In this document: in pieces, positions 27,823 to 36,672 of the stretch
Layout of the letters: every line of letters starts with the position of its first letter
Numbering within the stretch: the stretch's first letter is position 1
Assembly (NCBI GenBank): GCA_003144275.1
Contig: NJBF01000001.1
Span: forward strand, 124,001-188,000
Origin: Candidatus Heimdallarchaeota archaeon B3_Heim
Lineage (GTDB): Archaea; Asgardarchaeota; Heimdallarchaeia; Hodarchaeales; Hodarchaeaceae
DNA: 64,000 nucleotides
Direction: 5' to 3'
Translations under genes and position numbers: made by a program
The notes under the pieces: generated by a model
Seen by the model: the letters and a program-made list of their open reading frames with translations, nothing else
Database searches by the model: none
What the model was told of the DNA's origin: nothing

Positions 27823-28980
27823 TCATTCTATATTTGCGTGTTCAGCTCTCATGGATTCTTCTGTAATACCTAAATTGTAAGCTATTTGAGCTACACATGA
27901 ATCTAAAGTAATCGCTGCTGCATATTCGAACGCGGGGATAAAAAAGTTCAAATCTGAAATTTGACGTAATTCCACACTTACTTCCTCATGCCTTCCCTCA
28001 ATTTCCAGTAATATATCGCTTTTTTTTGCTAAGGTTGACTCTGGAAAAGACGTTAATCCGAGAATTTTCATTTTAGACAGTTTAGCACTTTTGACTCGCT
28101 CTAATGTTCTACTAGAAACGCCTGAACCTGAGATACTTATTAATAAATCACCTTTGTTTCTAAATCGCCAATCATATGCCGATTTGACGTGTATTCCCAG
28201 GTGACTCAGCCGTATAGAAGAAATACTGGCAATAACAGAATCTAAGCCACTACCAAATATGAAGAGATTATTTTCAGGACGGAGCGAGTAAGGCTCGATC
28301 GTATTAATAAAATGTTGAAGAGGGGTTTCATTCTTCCTTATATTATGTAAAGTTGAATCTACGGCTGTTAAAACTTTATTTATGCCTTCATTAAATCCCT
28401 TTACAGTAGAATCTTCTATTAGTCCAGATATTACTCCAAAACCAATCATCATTGTTGTCATTTCGAATAAAGTACCTAAAGGTGTCAAAGGTGCACCAGA
28501 AGTAATTTTTCCAGTCGATTCAGCTCTCAAAGAACCTGTTTTTACATAACCACGAGGAATTATCATTATTGAATCTGCCAATCGCGCAGCCAGAGATTTG
28601 CCATCACCTGTAAACGCTAAAATCTTTGCTTTCCTAAGGATTGCATTCTGTATTGCCTTTGTAGTGAAATTGGTCCATCCTGAGCCAGTAACACCAATTA
28701 CTACATCATTTGCTCTAACTGGTTTAGCTAAACTCTTTCCTAGATATGAAACCTCATAACCGATATTCTTTAACATCTCTCCAAAGAGCATTCCAACTTT
28801 TCCTGACCTCCCCATTCCGACAAGATGAATTCTATTTTCCCTTGCGCTCTGAATTATATTACAAAATTTGACTAAATGTGAGGGATCTTCATTTATTGAG
28901 TTTACTGCTTTTTTTCCAGTTTTCACTAGGAGTTCAAAAGCTGAATAAAAAGAATCAAGATTTTTTGTTTGAGCACTCAT
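27823..28980 (-). CDS. Tandem SIS-domain protein, 6-phospho-3-hexuloisomerase-like
   Basis: The 385-residue protein consists of two SIS domains. The first (about 35-205) has 'HLVGMGRSGKVGMLFGEMLK' and 'GVTGSGWTNFT'; the second (about 230-385) has 'FIFGSGLDSVIASISSIRLS' and 'SISGSGVSSRTLERV', and ends 'MRAEHANIE', which is like the PHI C-terminus. PHI isomerises hexulose 6-phosphate to fructose 6-phosphate and normally is a single ~180-residue domain that assembles as a tetramer. Here two copies are fused in one chain. The convergent neighbour is HPS, which supports the pathway assignment. Confidence 0.8.
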   Translation of the reverse strand: MSAQTKNLDSFYSAFELLVKTGKKAVNSINEDPSHLVKFCNIIQSARENRIHLVGMGRSGKVGMLFGEMLKNIGYEVSYLGKSLAKPVRANDVVIGVTGSGWTNFTTKAIQNAILRKAKILAFTGDGKSLAARLADSIMIIPRGYVKTGSLRAESTGKITSGAPLTPLGTLFEMTTMMIGFGVISGLIEDSTVKGFNEGINKVLTAVDSTLHNIRKNETPLQHFINTIEPYSLRPENNLFIFGSGLDSVIASISSIRLSHLGIHVKSAYDWRFRNKGDLLISISGSGVSSRTLERVKSAKLSKMKILGLTSFPESTLAKKSDILLEIEGRHEEVSVELRQISDLNFFIPAFEYAAAITLDSCVAQIAYNLGITEESMRAEHANIE

Positions 28981-29218
28981 CTAGGGGAGCTCCAAAGAGA
29001 CGAGAAAGTATAAGGGAAGGAGATTCCTTCTGGGACAATAAGTCCTAAAAAAAATGTATCCTAATAGATTTTTGCACACTTGATCTAGAAATCAACCAAA
29101 GGAAATAAATTGATTAAAAACTTAAATAAATTCCGTAAAAACTCCATCCAAGCCATCCCTTAATATCAAGTTCAAGAATATTACAATTCCAAAAGAAGGT
29201 GGATTTATGGACTTAGCA

Positions 29219-30343
29219 TTATACTTGTCTCCAAGCAATCCCGTTCTTATCTGCATGATGTCTTGCTAATTGCATTTCAGTTGTAGTAACACGTCGATTA
29301 ATGTCTTTATACTCATTTCTATGTACACGGTATTCTGGACGATATTGGTCCATGATATTAACAAAGGCTAATGGTACTTCATCTTTCACCCAATCTAGAA
29401 TGGGGTAGGTATCTTTTTCAATTCGATTGGGCATACAAAGATGACGAATAATGATTTCACCTGATCCTTCAGTATAAGCAAATTTTATATTACGTATAAC
29501 TGTCTCCCAGTAGTTATTAACTCCCGACATTCGTTTTGCGAATGCATTGTCACGAAATTTCAAATCGGGGAGCCAAAAATCCATAATATCGACAAGTAGA
29601 TTCATTGATTCTTGAGTTAGATACATATTTGAGTTCCAAAGCTGAACAATATTATTATCTAGCGTTTGGAGAGACTGTATGATATTGTGCACATTTGGGA
29701 TAGGATCACCTCCAACCCAATTGATGTTTATTGCGCCCTCGGAAATCAACTTTTGCTGAATGGCAACAAGACGGGAGGAATCCACTTCATTTCCCTTAAT
29801 ATTTATATTATCCTTATTCCAATCCTGTGAGATATCATGATTTTGACAAAAAACACATTTAAAGACACATGAGGCAAAAAATATCGTGCCAGAGGGAACT
29901 AATGGTGGTTCCTCACCAACATGCAAAAATGCAGATGATACTACAGATTTTACTCCAAGTTTACATATTCCAGTTTCTCCCGCTTTTCGATTGACGTAAC
30001 ACCTCCGTTCGCAAAAATGACAATTTTCAATAATTTTATCTGCAATTTTTGCTTTTAAGTCCAAAAAACTAATTTCAGGAGATTCTATATCGTTTAATAT
30101 TACATTCCCTTTATCACAATCTTTTACTAACGAATTAAAATCATGACGCACTTCTTTATGTTTTAACCAGATTTTTTCAAAGTTATTTTCTGAATCATCA
30201 AGACCAATAACAGGTGTTTTTTTTGCAATCAAAAATCTGGCTATTTTTTTTCCTTTACAGATAGCCCGGTACCGAGTTAATCTTTCAGAAAGCACAGGAT
30301 CCTGCCATATTGATTCGGATGGCATTCGTAGAATACGAAACAT
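29219..30343 (-). CDS. PflX-like radical SAM protein (COG1313)
   Basis: The 374-residue protein matches the COG1313 family. An N-terminal domain has 'CHFCERRCYVNRKAGETGIC', a cysteine-rich segment near 122-141, and 'GEEPPLVPSGTIFFASC'. It is followed by the radical SAM motif 'CVFKCVFC' (CX3CX2C) and 'NWVGGDP'. Related proteins activate glycyl-radical enzymes or act in undefined pathways. The gene stands alone, upstream of a short zinc-ribbon gene in the opposite direction. Confidence 0.85.
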   Translation of the reverse strand: MFRILRMPSESIWQDPVLSERLTRYRAICKGKKIARFLIAKKTPVIGLDDSENNFEKIWLKHKEVRHDFNSLVKDCDKGNVILNDIESPEISFLDLKAKIADKIIENCHFCERRCYVNRKAGETGICKLGVKSVVSSAFLHVGEEPPLVPSGTIFFASCVFKCVFCQNHDISQDWNKDNINIKGNEVDSSRLVAIQQKLISEGAININWVGGDPIPNVHNIIQSLQTLDNNIVQLWNSNMYLTQESMNLLVDIMDFWLPDLKFRDNAFAKRMSGVNNYWETVIRNIKFAYTEGSGEIIIRHLCMPNRIEKDTYPILDWVKDEVPLAFVNIMDQYRPEYRVHRNEYKDINRRVTTTEMQLARHHADKNGIAWRQV

Positions 30344-30616
30344 TTTCTCACCCTTTTCTATATCTTCCTACTCCAATTCGATTTAAGCATCCTCAATCCA
30401 GGAAATAAGATTATATCCACCTAATATATTGACATCCTAGTAATTTGCTAATACTTCACGGATCTTTGAATCACTTATCTTTCAGTGGAGATATTAGTTC
30501 TTCTTTTATGTTTCATTTAGTATTAACCATTTCGTAAAAAACCTTCTAGAGAAAAGGACTTCAAGAGAACATAAAAAAAGCCTTAATAGTCAAGAATTGT
30601 TATCATATTAATTGAG

Positions 30617-30847
30617 GTGCAAATAATCGCAAAATGTCCTGAATGTGGAGGATTAGCAAAATGGAATTCTCCCTTCTATGTTTGTACAGTATGTGGGTTA
30701 GCATTACGTCGTCGTGAATATGAAAGAATGCATGATAAGCAGAAAGAAGTCGTATATGATGCTCAAATCACCGAAAATGAGCAGGATAACAAAAAACGAC
30801 GTAAAGAACGAGATTACTTAGATTGGTTCCTCGGCTCTAAAAAATAA
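30617..30847 (+). CDS. Small zinc-ribbon protein with basic tail
   Basis: The 76-residue protein starts with GTG within a GAGGTG site. It has one zinc ribbon ('CPECGGLAKWNSPFYVCTVC', about 7-26), then a charged, probably helical tail rich in Lys/Arg/Glu ('NKKRRKERDYLDWFLGSKK'). The combination suggests RNA or protein binding. I cannot name a family. Confidence 0.65.
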   Translation: MQIIAKCPECGGLAKWNSPFYVCTVCGLALRRREYERMHDKQKEVVYDAQITENEQDNKKRRKERDYLDWFLGSKK

Positions 30848-31027
30848 TTGTTCTTATTTACTCTTTATGAGAATGCTCCCAAATATTATAACACGACTCC
30901 ATATCTAGCAGCTATTTTTGTACAAAAACATAACCAAGCACTGAGGGATTAAAAGGGAGCTAAGGATGTCATCTCACGAGCGTTGATTTTTTATTCTTAA
31001 TTATCTAGACTCTTTCTCTAAGAATAA

Positions 31028-31130
31028 CGGGCCCTGTGAGATTTGAACTCACGACCTCTATTGAGGGATCATATAAGGAAGGATCCTTGCTCCGGAGGCA
31101 AGCGCTCTGTCCATGCTAAGCGAAGGGCCC
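31028..31130 (-). tRNA. tRNA-Arg(CCG) with a 28-nt intron at the base of the anticodon stem
   Basis: Read on the minus strand: acceptor GGGCCCT/AGGGCCC, D-stem GCTT/GAGC, anticodon arm CTTGC-CTCCGGA-GCAAG (anticodon CCG), T-arm GTGAG-TTCAAAT-CTCAC, discriminator G. The total is 103 bases; the cloverleaf uses 75. The extra 28 bases lie between the anticodon stem and the variable loop (43/44) and can form an AGGATC/GATCCC hairpin. No CCA is encoded. Confidence 0.92.
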
Positions 31131-31182
31131 TGGTTGCTAATAAAACCTATCCCTTAATCCATTATTCCTTGGATTAAGATAA

Positions 31183-31316
31183 CGGACTCGAGGGGATTTG
31201 AACCCCCGGCCCTCTGCTTTCTCTCTGAGTCGCTATAGCATAATCAATAGGAGGCAGACGCTCTCTACAGAAGATCTGTATATACAGAAACCCTATCCAT
31301 GCTGAGCTACGAGTCC
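31183..31316 (-). tRNA. tRNA-Arg(CCT) with two introns (30 nt in D-loop, 29 nt at 37/38)
   Basis: Minus strand: acceptor GGACTCG/CGAGTCC, D-stem GCTC/GAGC, anticodon arm TCTGC-CTCCTAA-GCAGA (anticodon CCT), T-arm GGGGG-TTCAAAT-CCCCT, discriminator G. The 134 bases equal 75 of cloverleaf plus a 30-base insert in the D-loop (after GGATA) and a 29-base insert at the canonical 37/38 site. No CCA is encoded. Confidence 0.92.
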
Positions 31317-31334
31317 AGATATGGTGATATTAGA

Positions 31335-31442
31335 TGGCGGATCCGAGGGGATTTGAACCCCCGACCTGCGACTTAGAAGGCCGCCGCTCTTTCTAGAAGC
31401 TCTAACCATGCAAAAGCTTTATCCTGGCTAAGCCACGGATCC
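31335..31442 (-). tRNA. tRNA-Arg(TCT) with a 30-nt D-arm intron and encoded CCA
   Basis: Minus strand: acceptor GGATCCG/CGGATCC, anticodon arm GCGGC-CTTCTAA-GTCGC (anticodon TCT), T-arm GGGGG-TTCAAAT-CCCCT, discriminator G, then CCA. The span of 105 bases before CCA is 75 plus a 30-base insert in the D-arm. Its exact edges are ambiguous: GCTT can pair with AAGC before the insert or with GAGC after it. Confidence 0.92.
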
Positions 31443-31553
31443 TAATTTATTATAAGAAGTCACGTGTTAGAGGTTTTGAAAAACTTCTCTCTTAATTTCT
31501 AAAATATGAGGTAGGATTTTGTATTCAATTGAATAAAAATATTCAAGAAAACT

Positions 31554-33491
31554 TTAACTTGGATAACCAACGGATTTGATGTATGATCTCATGCCCTGCA
31601 GCTTAGTTGATGGATCAAGTTTCACATCTCGACTCCTAGAGTCCCATCCTACTAGAGCAATAGCTAAGACTTCCTCTAATGTCTCTACAGGATGAATTTT
31701 TATAGCATCCTTAATCTTGTCTTCTAGAACTACATCTTCAAGATTTGATTTCGGTATAATGACTTCCTTGACACCCGCTTCATACGCGCCTTCAATCTTT
31801 GCAGTAGCTCCTCCGATTGGTAATACAGTACCTCTTACAGAGAATGAGCCAGTCATAGCAAGATCTTGTCGAACAGGTAGACCCTCTAAGTCGCTCATAA
31901 TCGCAGTAGCAATTGTTATACTGGCACTATCTCCATCTATCCCATGAACTCCTAAAAATTGTATATGAAAATCTAGATCTCTAATATCCGTACCAGCATA
32001 TTTTTTGAACCATGCAGATACATTTTGCACTGATTCACGAGCAATCACACGTAAACTCCCCGTTGCTATTACTCTCCCACCTGTTCCCTGAGCAGGAGTC
32101 ACAGTTGCCTCAATAGGGGTAATATGTCCACCACGGGCAGCACCAGAGTCACCAGCCATAACAGCAAGACCGTTAACACGACCAATGATGGTTCCAACCG
32201 TTTCAAATATTTTATATTCTTTCTTAATCTCTATTTGCTTGTCTGCAATTTGATTTTCAAGTGATCGTGCGAGAGGTCGTGATGCAAACACATGTCGGGC
32301 TTCTACAAACGGAACTCCTTCTTCTCTTGCTAAGTCTCCTGCGGCTCTTATCATACCACCCAAATCACGAAGTCGTAAAGTTAAGTGGTGTTTTCTGTCA
32401 GCTCGTTTCTTAGCTTCCAATATAATTGCAAGAACTGCAGCTCGTGAGAAGTGAGGGATCTTACCATCATTAGTTATTTCTTGGGCAACAAATCGAACAA
32501 GTTTCCGTCGATTTTCCATGGTATCTTTCATAACATGATTTACAGCGATTTCATATCCATATCCACGAATTCTAGATCGCAAGGCAGGATGCATCCGTCT
32601 AACTGTATCAATATTGCCTGAAGCGACTAAAACAAAATCACAGGGAACAGCTTCTGTTCTTACCATTGCACCACTGGATAGCTCTGATCGGCCTGTAATG
32701 GAAAGTTGCCTGTCTTGCATTGCAGTTAATAATTGTTGCTGTGTTTTTTGGTTCAATGTTGCTACTTCATCAATATACAGGACACCTTTGTGAGATTTAT
32801 GAATTAGGCCACCCTCAACACGGTCATGCGCAGGAGTTCCTAATCCGCCAGATTGGAAAGGGTCATGTCGAACGTCTCCTAAGAGAGCTCCTGCATGTGC
32901 TCCTGTGGCATCATTAAACGGTGCACTGTTACTTTCGGAATTATCTACAAGTAGTTTTGGTACAAGACTTTCTTTTCTTGATCTGAACTGGCCAATAACG
33001 AAAAAGGCAACGAGAGCAACAAGAATAGCAAAGAGTAGAGGATTACCTTCTGGATTAGTTACCTGTAGAGCTAAGCCGATAAGAATAACAAGCGCAGGAA
33101 TACCTAACAATAACATACTTCTTTGTTGATCGGTCTTTCTGGCTAATTGCTTATAGTGATCGACAATTTTTCTTCCTTCCACTGCAGGAACTGTCATGAT
33201 TCTCGGTGTGTGGGAGTCATTTTGGTTGGGTAAGCACAATATATCTTCTAATTCTTCACGTGGAAGTAACTCAGCCAGAGCTTGCCCTAACATGGATTTT
33301 CCTGTACCAGGATCACCAATTAATAAGACGTTTCTTCTCTGAATCGCGGCTTTTTTAATAATTGCAACTGATGGTTCTTGACCGATAACCCGGTCGACTA
33401 ATCTAGAGGGAATAGGAATATCTTGTGTAGTTTCAAATTCCATGTCAACATCAATCGATTCACTCTTGACCTGTGCCATAATTTCATTCAA
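31554..33491 (-). CDS. lonB: Archaeal LonB membrane-anchored ATP-dependent protease
   Basis: The 645-residue protein degrades misfolded proteins at the membrane. The N-terminal AAA+ domain has Walker A 'LLIGDPGTGKSMLGQ' near residue 60. Two membrane helices inserted in it lie near 122-165 ('LLLGIPALVILIGLALQV', 'PLLFAILVALVAFFVIGQF'). After them come Walker B 'GVLYIDEVATL' and the C-terminal Lon peptidase with the Ser-Lys dyad ('GIDGDSASI', 'GGATAKIEGA'). This is the archaeal LonB plan. A TTG at 33491 or an ATG at 33479 could be the start. Confidence 0.96.
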   Translation of the reverse strand: MNEIMAQVKSESIDVDMEFETTQDIPIPSRLVDRVIGQEPSVAIIKKAAIQRRNVLLIGDPGTGKSMLGQALAELLPREELEDILCLPNQNDSHTPRIMTVPAVEGRKIVDHYKQLARKTDQQRSMLLLGIPALVILIGLALQVTNPEGNPLLFAILVALVAFFVIGQFRSRKESLVPKLLVDNSESNSAPFNDATGAHAGALLGDVRHDPFQSGGLGTPAHDRVEGGLIHKSHKGVLYIDEVATLNQKTQQQLLTAMQDRQLSITGRSELSSGAMVRTEAVPCDFVLVASGNIDTVRRMHPALRSRIRGYGYEIAVNHVMKDTMENRRKLVRFVAQEITNDGKIPHFSRAAVLAIILEAKKRADRKHHLTLRLRDLGGMIRAAGDLAREEGVPFVEARHVFASRPLARSLENQIADKQIEIKKEYKIFETVGTIIGRVNGLAVMAGDSGAARGGHITPIEATVTPAQGTGGRVIATGSLRVIARESVQNVSAWFKKYAGTDIRDLDFHIQFLGVHGIDGDSASITIATAIMSDLEGLPVRQDLAMTGSFSVRGTVLPIGGATAKIEGAYEAGVKEVIIPKSNLEDVVLEDKIKDAIKIHPVETLEEVLAIALVGWDSRSRDVKLDPSTKLQGMRSYIKSVGYPS

Positions 33492-33908
33492 CTTCTTAGG
33501 AAGCTGGACTTGACAGATGCATTTGCTAGCTCGTTCATAAAGTGATTAGAATAAGCTAAATGCTATTAATGGATTGAGAAAACATCTGTTCTTTCATGTC
33601 TCCTTATGTCACACTTCCATCGAATTCTTTTAAATGACTAGGTTTCATGAAGTCGAACTAAGTGGGGAAAAATCAAACGCAGGAATATTAACATTATTCA
33701 CGTTTATTGCCGAATCATTCGAGTTTCTAATGTTTAACTTAATCCGATTGTTATTAATCTTTAAGATTTCCCCTTCAATATGAAAACTCCCGTGGAAACG
33801 CTAAATCAATACGCTTTGTGAGATCATATTAAGTTATCTGTCACAATCAAGTCTTAATATCTGGATAAACAAAAAAATTATTATGGTGGAGATATTCATC
33901 ACAATTTA
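33492..33908. other. Intergenic region between lonB and the tRNA methylase gene
   Basis: I see no gene or clear RNA element in this ~420-base AT-rich stretch, apart from a possible promoter for the lonB gene near its start. Confidence 0.35.
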
Positions 33909-35027
33909 TTACCGTAAAGAGAATACTAAAATTTTTCTGGTTAATGACCGGTGAACATATTGGTAAAATTTTCTATATGACGCATTGAGAATGGTAGCAG
34001 CCTCTTCTTCAAGATTAACTGTAGAAGGAATAGAAATGACCAGACGACTATTGGGGGAGAGAATTGACTTTATTTCTATGAAAAATTGTATAAGAAGATC
34101 ATTCAGGTCGTAACCTTGAGTGGATGCAGCCGTTCCATAAGGTGGATCCGTAATAACGGCTGATATTGCACCAAAACGAAAGCCTAAATGTTTAGCATCC
34201 CCAAAAATTAAATTTGTTAGAGGAAAGGTGATTTTATCCGATGTTAAGTTTCTAAATGCTCCCCATACAATTTTACGGTCAATTTCAATTCCCACACTTC
34301 TAAAACCCATTCTAGAGGCTTCCAGCAAAGCTCCCCCTGTTCCACAAAATGGATCCAATAGCCATTGACCCTCTTTAATTGCTGTAAGATTGACTAAAGT
34401 CCTTTGTAAAATTGGATTCATTGAACTTGGGTGAAAAAAGGGACGATCCCTTACAGTACGTTTTCTGACTGCTTGTCGCAAAGATTCACAAATGTGTAAA
34501 CCAAACCATAACCCGTGCTTACTTACAATAACTCGATAAATTTCTTTAGGTTGTTCTAAATCAACTTTTTTGTTAGGAAATCGCTTTAGAATTGCCGCTC
34601 CAAAATAATTTGTTATTTCTTGGGTAATCTGGGGTTTTGTTAATATTCCAACTGGATTTCTTATTCGCCGTGTTCTTACACAGAAAGTGGTTGTTGGTTC
34701 CAAGTCTAATAAATTATTAGTGTCAAAGGATTGTACTAATTCATTAAATTCATTAGTAGAACTACTCTTGTATTCAACCTGAAAAAGCAATTTACAGCAA
34801 CAGTGAACCATTGTGGCTCTTTGTATCAACTTTTGAAGGATAGATCGTTCATCATTTTGTAATAATGTCTCTTTTAACTTAATATTAACAATTCGTGAGT
34901 CAAATATGCGTACTAATTGGACCAGATCATCCATGGATGAGATAATGCTTTCCAGCTCATAAAGAGCGAGTTCGGGATTCTCTCCTGATAAAAGACAGAA
35001 ATACTCAGAAATGTCGCTTGAATTCAT
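33909..35027 (-). CDS. tRNA (guanine-10-N2) methyltransferase, Trm11/Trm-G10 type
   Basis: The 372-residue enzyme has an N-terminal THUMP-like region (about 45-170) and a Rossmann SAM domain with 'LLDPFCGTGGALLEASRMG' (motif I, near 225) and the catalytic 'TDPPYGTA' (motif IV, near 295). Such enzymes methylate N2 of G10 in tRNA. The gene order, upstream of LonB, does not help further. Assignment is strong at the family level. Confidence 0.9.
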   Translation of the reverse strand: MNSSDISEYFCLLSGENPELALYELESIISSMDDLVQLVRIFDSRIVNIKLKETLLQNDERSILQKLIQRATMVHCCCKLLFQVEYKSSSTNEFNELVQSFDTNNLLDLEPTTTFCVRTRRIRNPVGILTKPQITQEITNYFGAAILKRFPNKKVDLEQPKEIYRVIVSKHGLWFGLHICESLRQAVRKRTVRDRPFFHPSSMNPILQRTLVNLTAIKEGQWLLDPFCGTGGALLEASRMGFRSVGIEIDRKIVWGAFRNLTSDKITFPLTNLIFGDAKHLGFRFGAISAVITDPPYGTAASTQGYDLNDLLIQFFIEIKSILSPNSRLVISIPSTVNLEEEAATILNASYRKFYQYVHRSLTRKILVFSLR

Positions 35028-35089
35028 AACCAGCTATCCATCATAGTTATAATAACTTATGCAAAGATAAAGTTGTCATGTATGATATT

Positions 35090-36196
35090 CTAAGAGTAGT
35101 AAGTCAGATTTTCATTGAAAATATTTGCTTTTAGCAATGAATCATTTAATTCTTTCATTGTAATTTTTGTTCGATCGTATAATACAGCATAATGAATAGC
35201 GCTCTTAATGATTTTTTCTTTCAAGTCTCTTCCAGACCAATGAGCTGTCTGTTGCACAATTAAATCCCAAGATATTTCAACAAAAGGAATTGGAGATAAA
35301 TTAGCGTATAAATTCAGTATTTCTCGTCTCTCAAAATGGTTAGGATCTTTGAATTCAATCAAATCTTCGAATCTACTTAAAATCGCCGAATCGAGAAGTT
35401 TAGGTTGGTTTGTTGAACCTACAGTAATGATTCCCTGATTAGTATCAATTCCATCCATTTCTCCTAACAAGGTACTTACTAACTCAACCACATCTCCCCT
35501 TATACTTTGATAATTTCTCTTCAATGCGATTGAGTCAAGTTCATCAATAAATTTAACAGCTGGAGCAGATCTTCTCGCTTCAGCATATAGGTTTTTAATT
35601 TTTCTTGCCCCATCACCCACATAAACACCTAGTAAATCGCTTGCTTTAATCAAGAATATTGTGCTTTTAATATTATGAGAAAGAGCTTTAGCCATCATCG
35701 TTTTTCCATTTCCTGGAGGCCCCCAAAAGAGGATGTTCTTAGGTGCCCAATGAGATTTCATTAATTCTTTATTACTTAGAAACTTACTAATAATCTGACA
35801 TTTTTCTTTGGCATTCTGTTGACCCACAATTTCTGAGAGAGTTGTATGTTGCTGACTTACCTTATTCGCTGGATCAATTTTTTGTTCAGAATACAAGAAA
35901 ATTTGGGTATTCTTAGTAATTTGAGAGTTCTTTGGTTCGACAGTTATTGCGCGAAAAGCATAATCTGGAAATAAGAGAGAATCAAATAAAAAGTTCCCAT
36001 TTTTTACTACGAGCCCAATCCATTGGCTTCGCGCATAATGCTGAAAAAGGGAAGGATCATCAGTTGACAAGTAAGGGGAAGAATCGTCTCCTACTTTTAA
36101 TGGATAACCTACTGGTGTTAATACCAATTTATTCATCTTTAATGAAGTTTTAGCAAAAGCTTCTTGCTTGGGTTTAATTTTTGATTGATGTTCCAC
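35090..36196 (-). CDS. AAA+ ATPase (COG1223-like, CDC48/FtsH-related)
   Basis: The 368-residue protein has one AAA+ domain: Walker A 'GPPGNGKTMMAKALS' near 157, Walker B 'VKFIDELDSIAL' near 215, sensor 1 'TVGSTNQP' and the 'SRFEDLIEF' finger region. The N-terminal ~120 residues form an unknown, probably substrate-binding domain without membrane segments. The GTG start and single ring type fit small archaeal AAA proteins of COG1223. Substrates are unknown. Confidence 0.85.
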   Translation of the reverse strand: MEHQSKIKPKQEAFAKTSLKMNKLVLTPVGYPLKVGDDSSPYLSTDDPSLFQHYARSQWIGLVVKNGNFLFDSLLFPDYAFRAITVEPKNSQITKNTQIFLYSEQKIDPANKVSQQHTTLSEIVGQQNAKEKCQIISKFLSNKELMKSHWAPKNILFWGPPGNGKTMMAKALSHNIKSTIFLIKASDLLGVYVGDGARKIKNLYAEARRSAPAVKFIDELDSIALKRNYQSIRGDVVELVSTLLGEMDGIDTNQGIITVGSTNQPKLLDSAILSRFEDLIEFKDPNHFERREILNLYANLSPIPFVEISWDLIVQQTAHWSGRDLKEKIIKSAIHYAVLYDRTKITMKELNDSLLKANIFNENLTYYS

Positions 36197-36434
36197 TCTT
36201 ATGTTCCATCTCCATACATTAATCTAATATTTAAAGAATCTTAGGCGTCTTTCAAATCTTTTTTTGCGATCTGAATGATTCTTTTCGATAATAGAACAAC
36301 TTTTAATTTCTTCAGTATTGAGATGTTAATGCCCATTAGTAGTGTTTAACTGGAGATCAATACACTATTAGCATTCGTATGAGTATTCAGAATTGTCGAA
36401 GAAAGAAATTCTTCTTATTCGAATAATACTACAA

Positions 36435-36537
36435 GGGTTCGTGGTCTAGCTTGGCTAGGATCCGTGCCTGGGGTGCACGAGTTCAGGGGTTCGAACTTAT
36501 GCTTGTGATGAGCATAACGAAATTCCCCTCGAACCCA
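36435..36537 (+). tRNA. tRNA-Pro(GGG) with a 28-nt T-loop intron
   Basis: Plus strand: acceptor GGGTTCG/CGAACCC, D-stem GTCT/GGAT, anticodon arm CGTGC-CTGGGGT-GCACG (anticodon GGG), T-stem AGGGG/CCCCT, discriminator A, no CCA. The 103 bases are 75 of cloverleaf plus 28 inside the T-loop (around positions 59/60). The insert folds into a perfect TTATGCT/AGCATAA hairpin. Confidence 0.92.
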
Positions 36538-36672
36538 TTCTAATTCTCTTCTTTTTCCTCCCTGATCTATGGGTGTTTTCTTTACTTAATTCAAACATAA
36601 TATGACGATATTACCCTATCCTATAATATTTTTGTCGGTTAATGGTACATAACAAAAAGGAAGGCTAATCCA

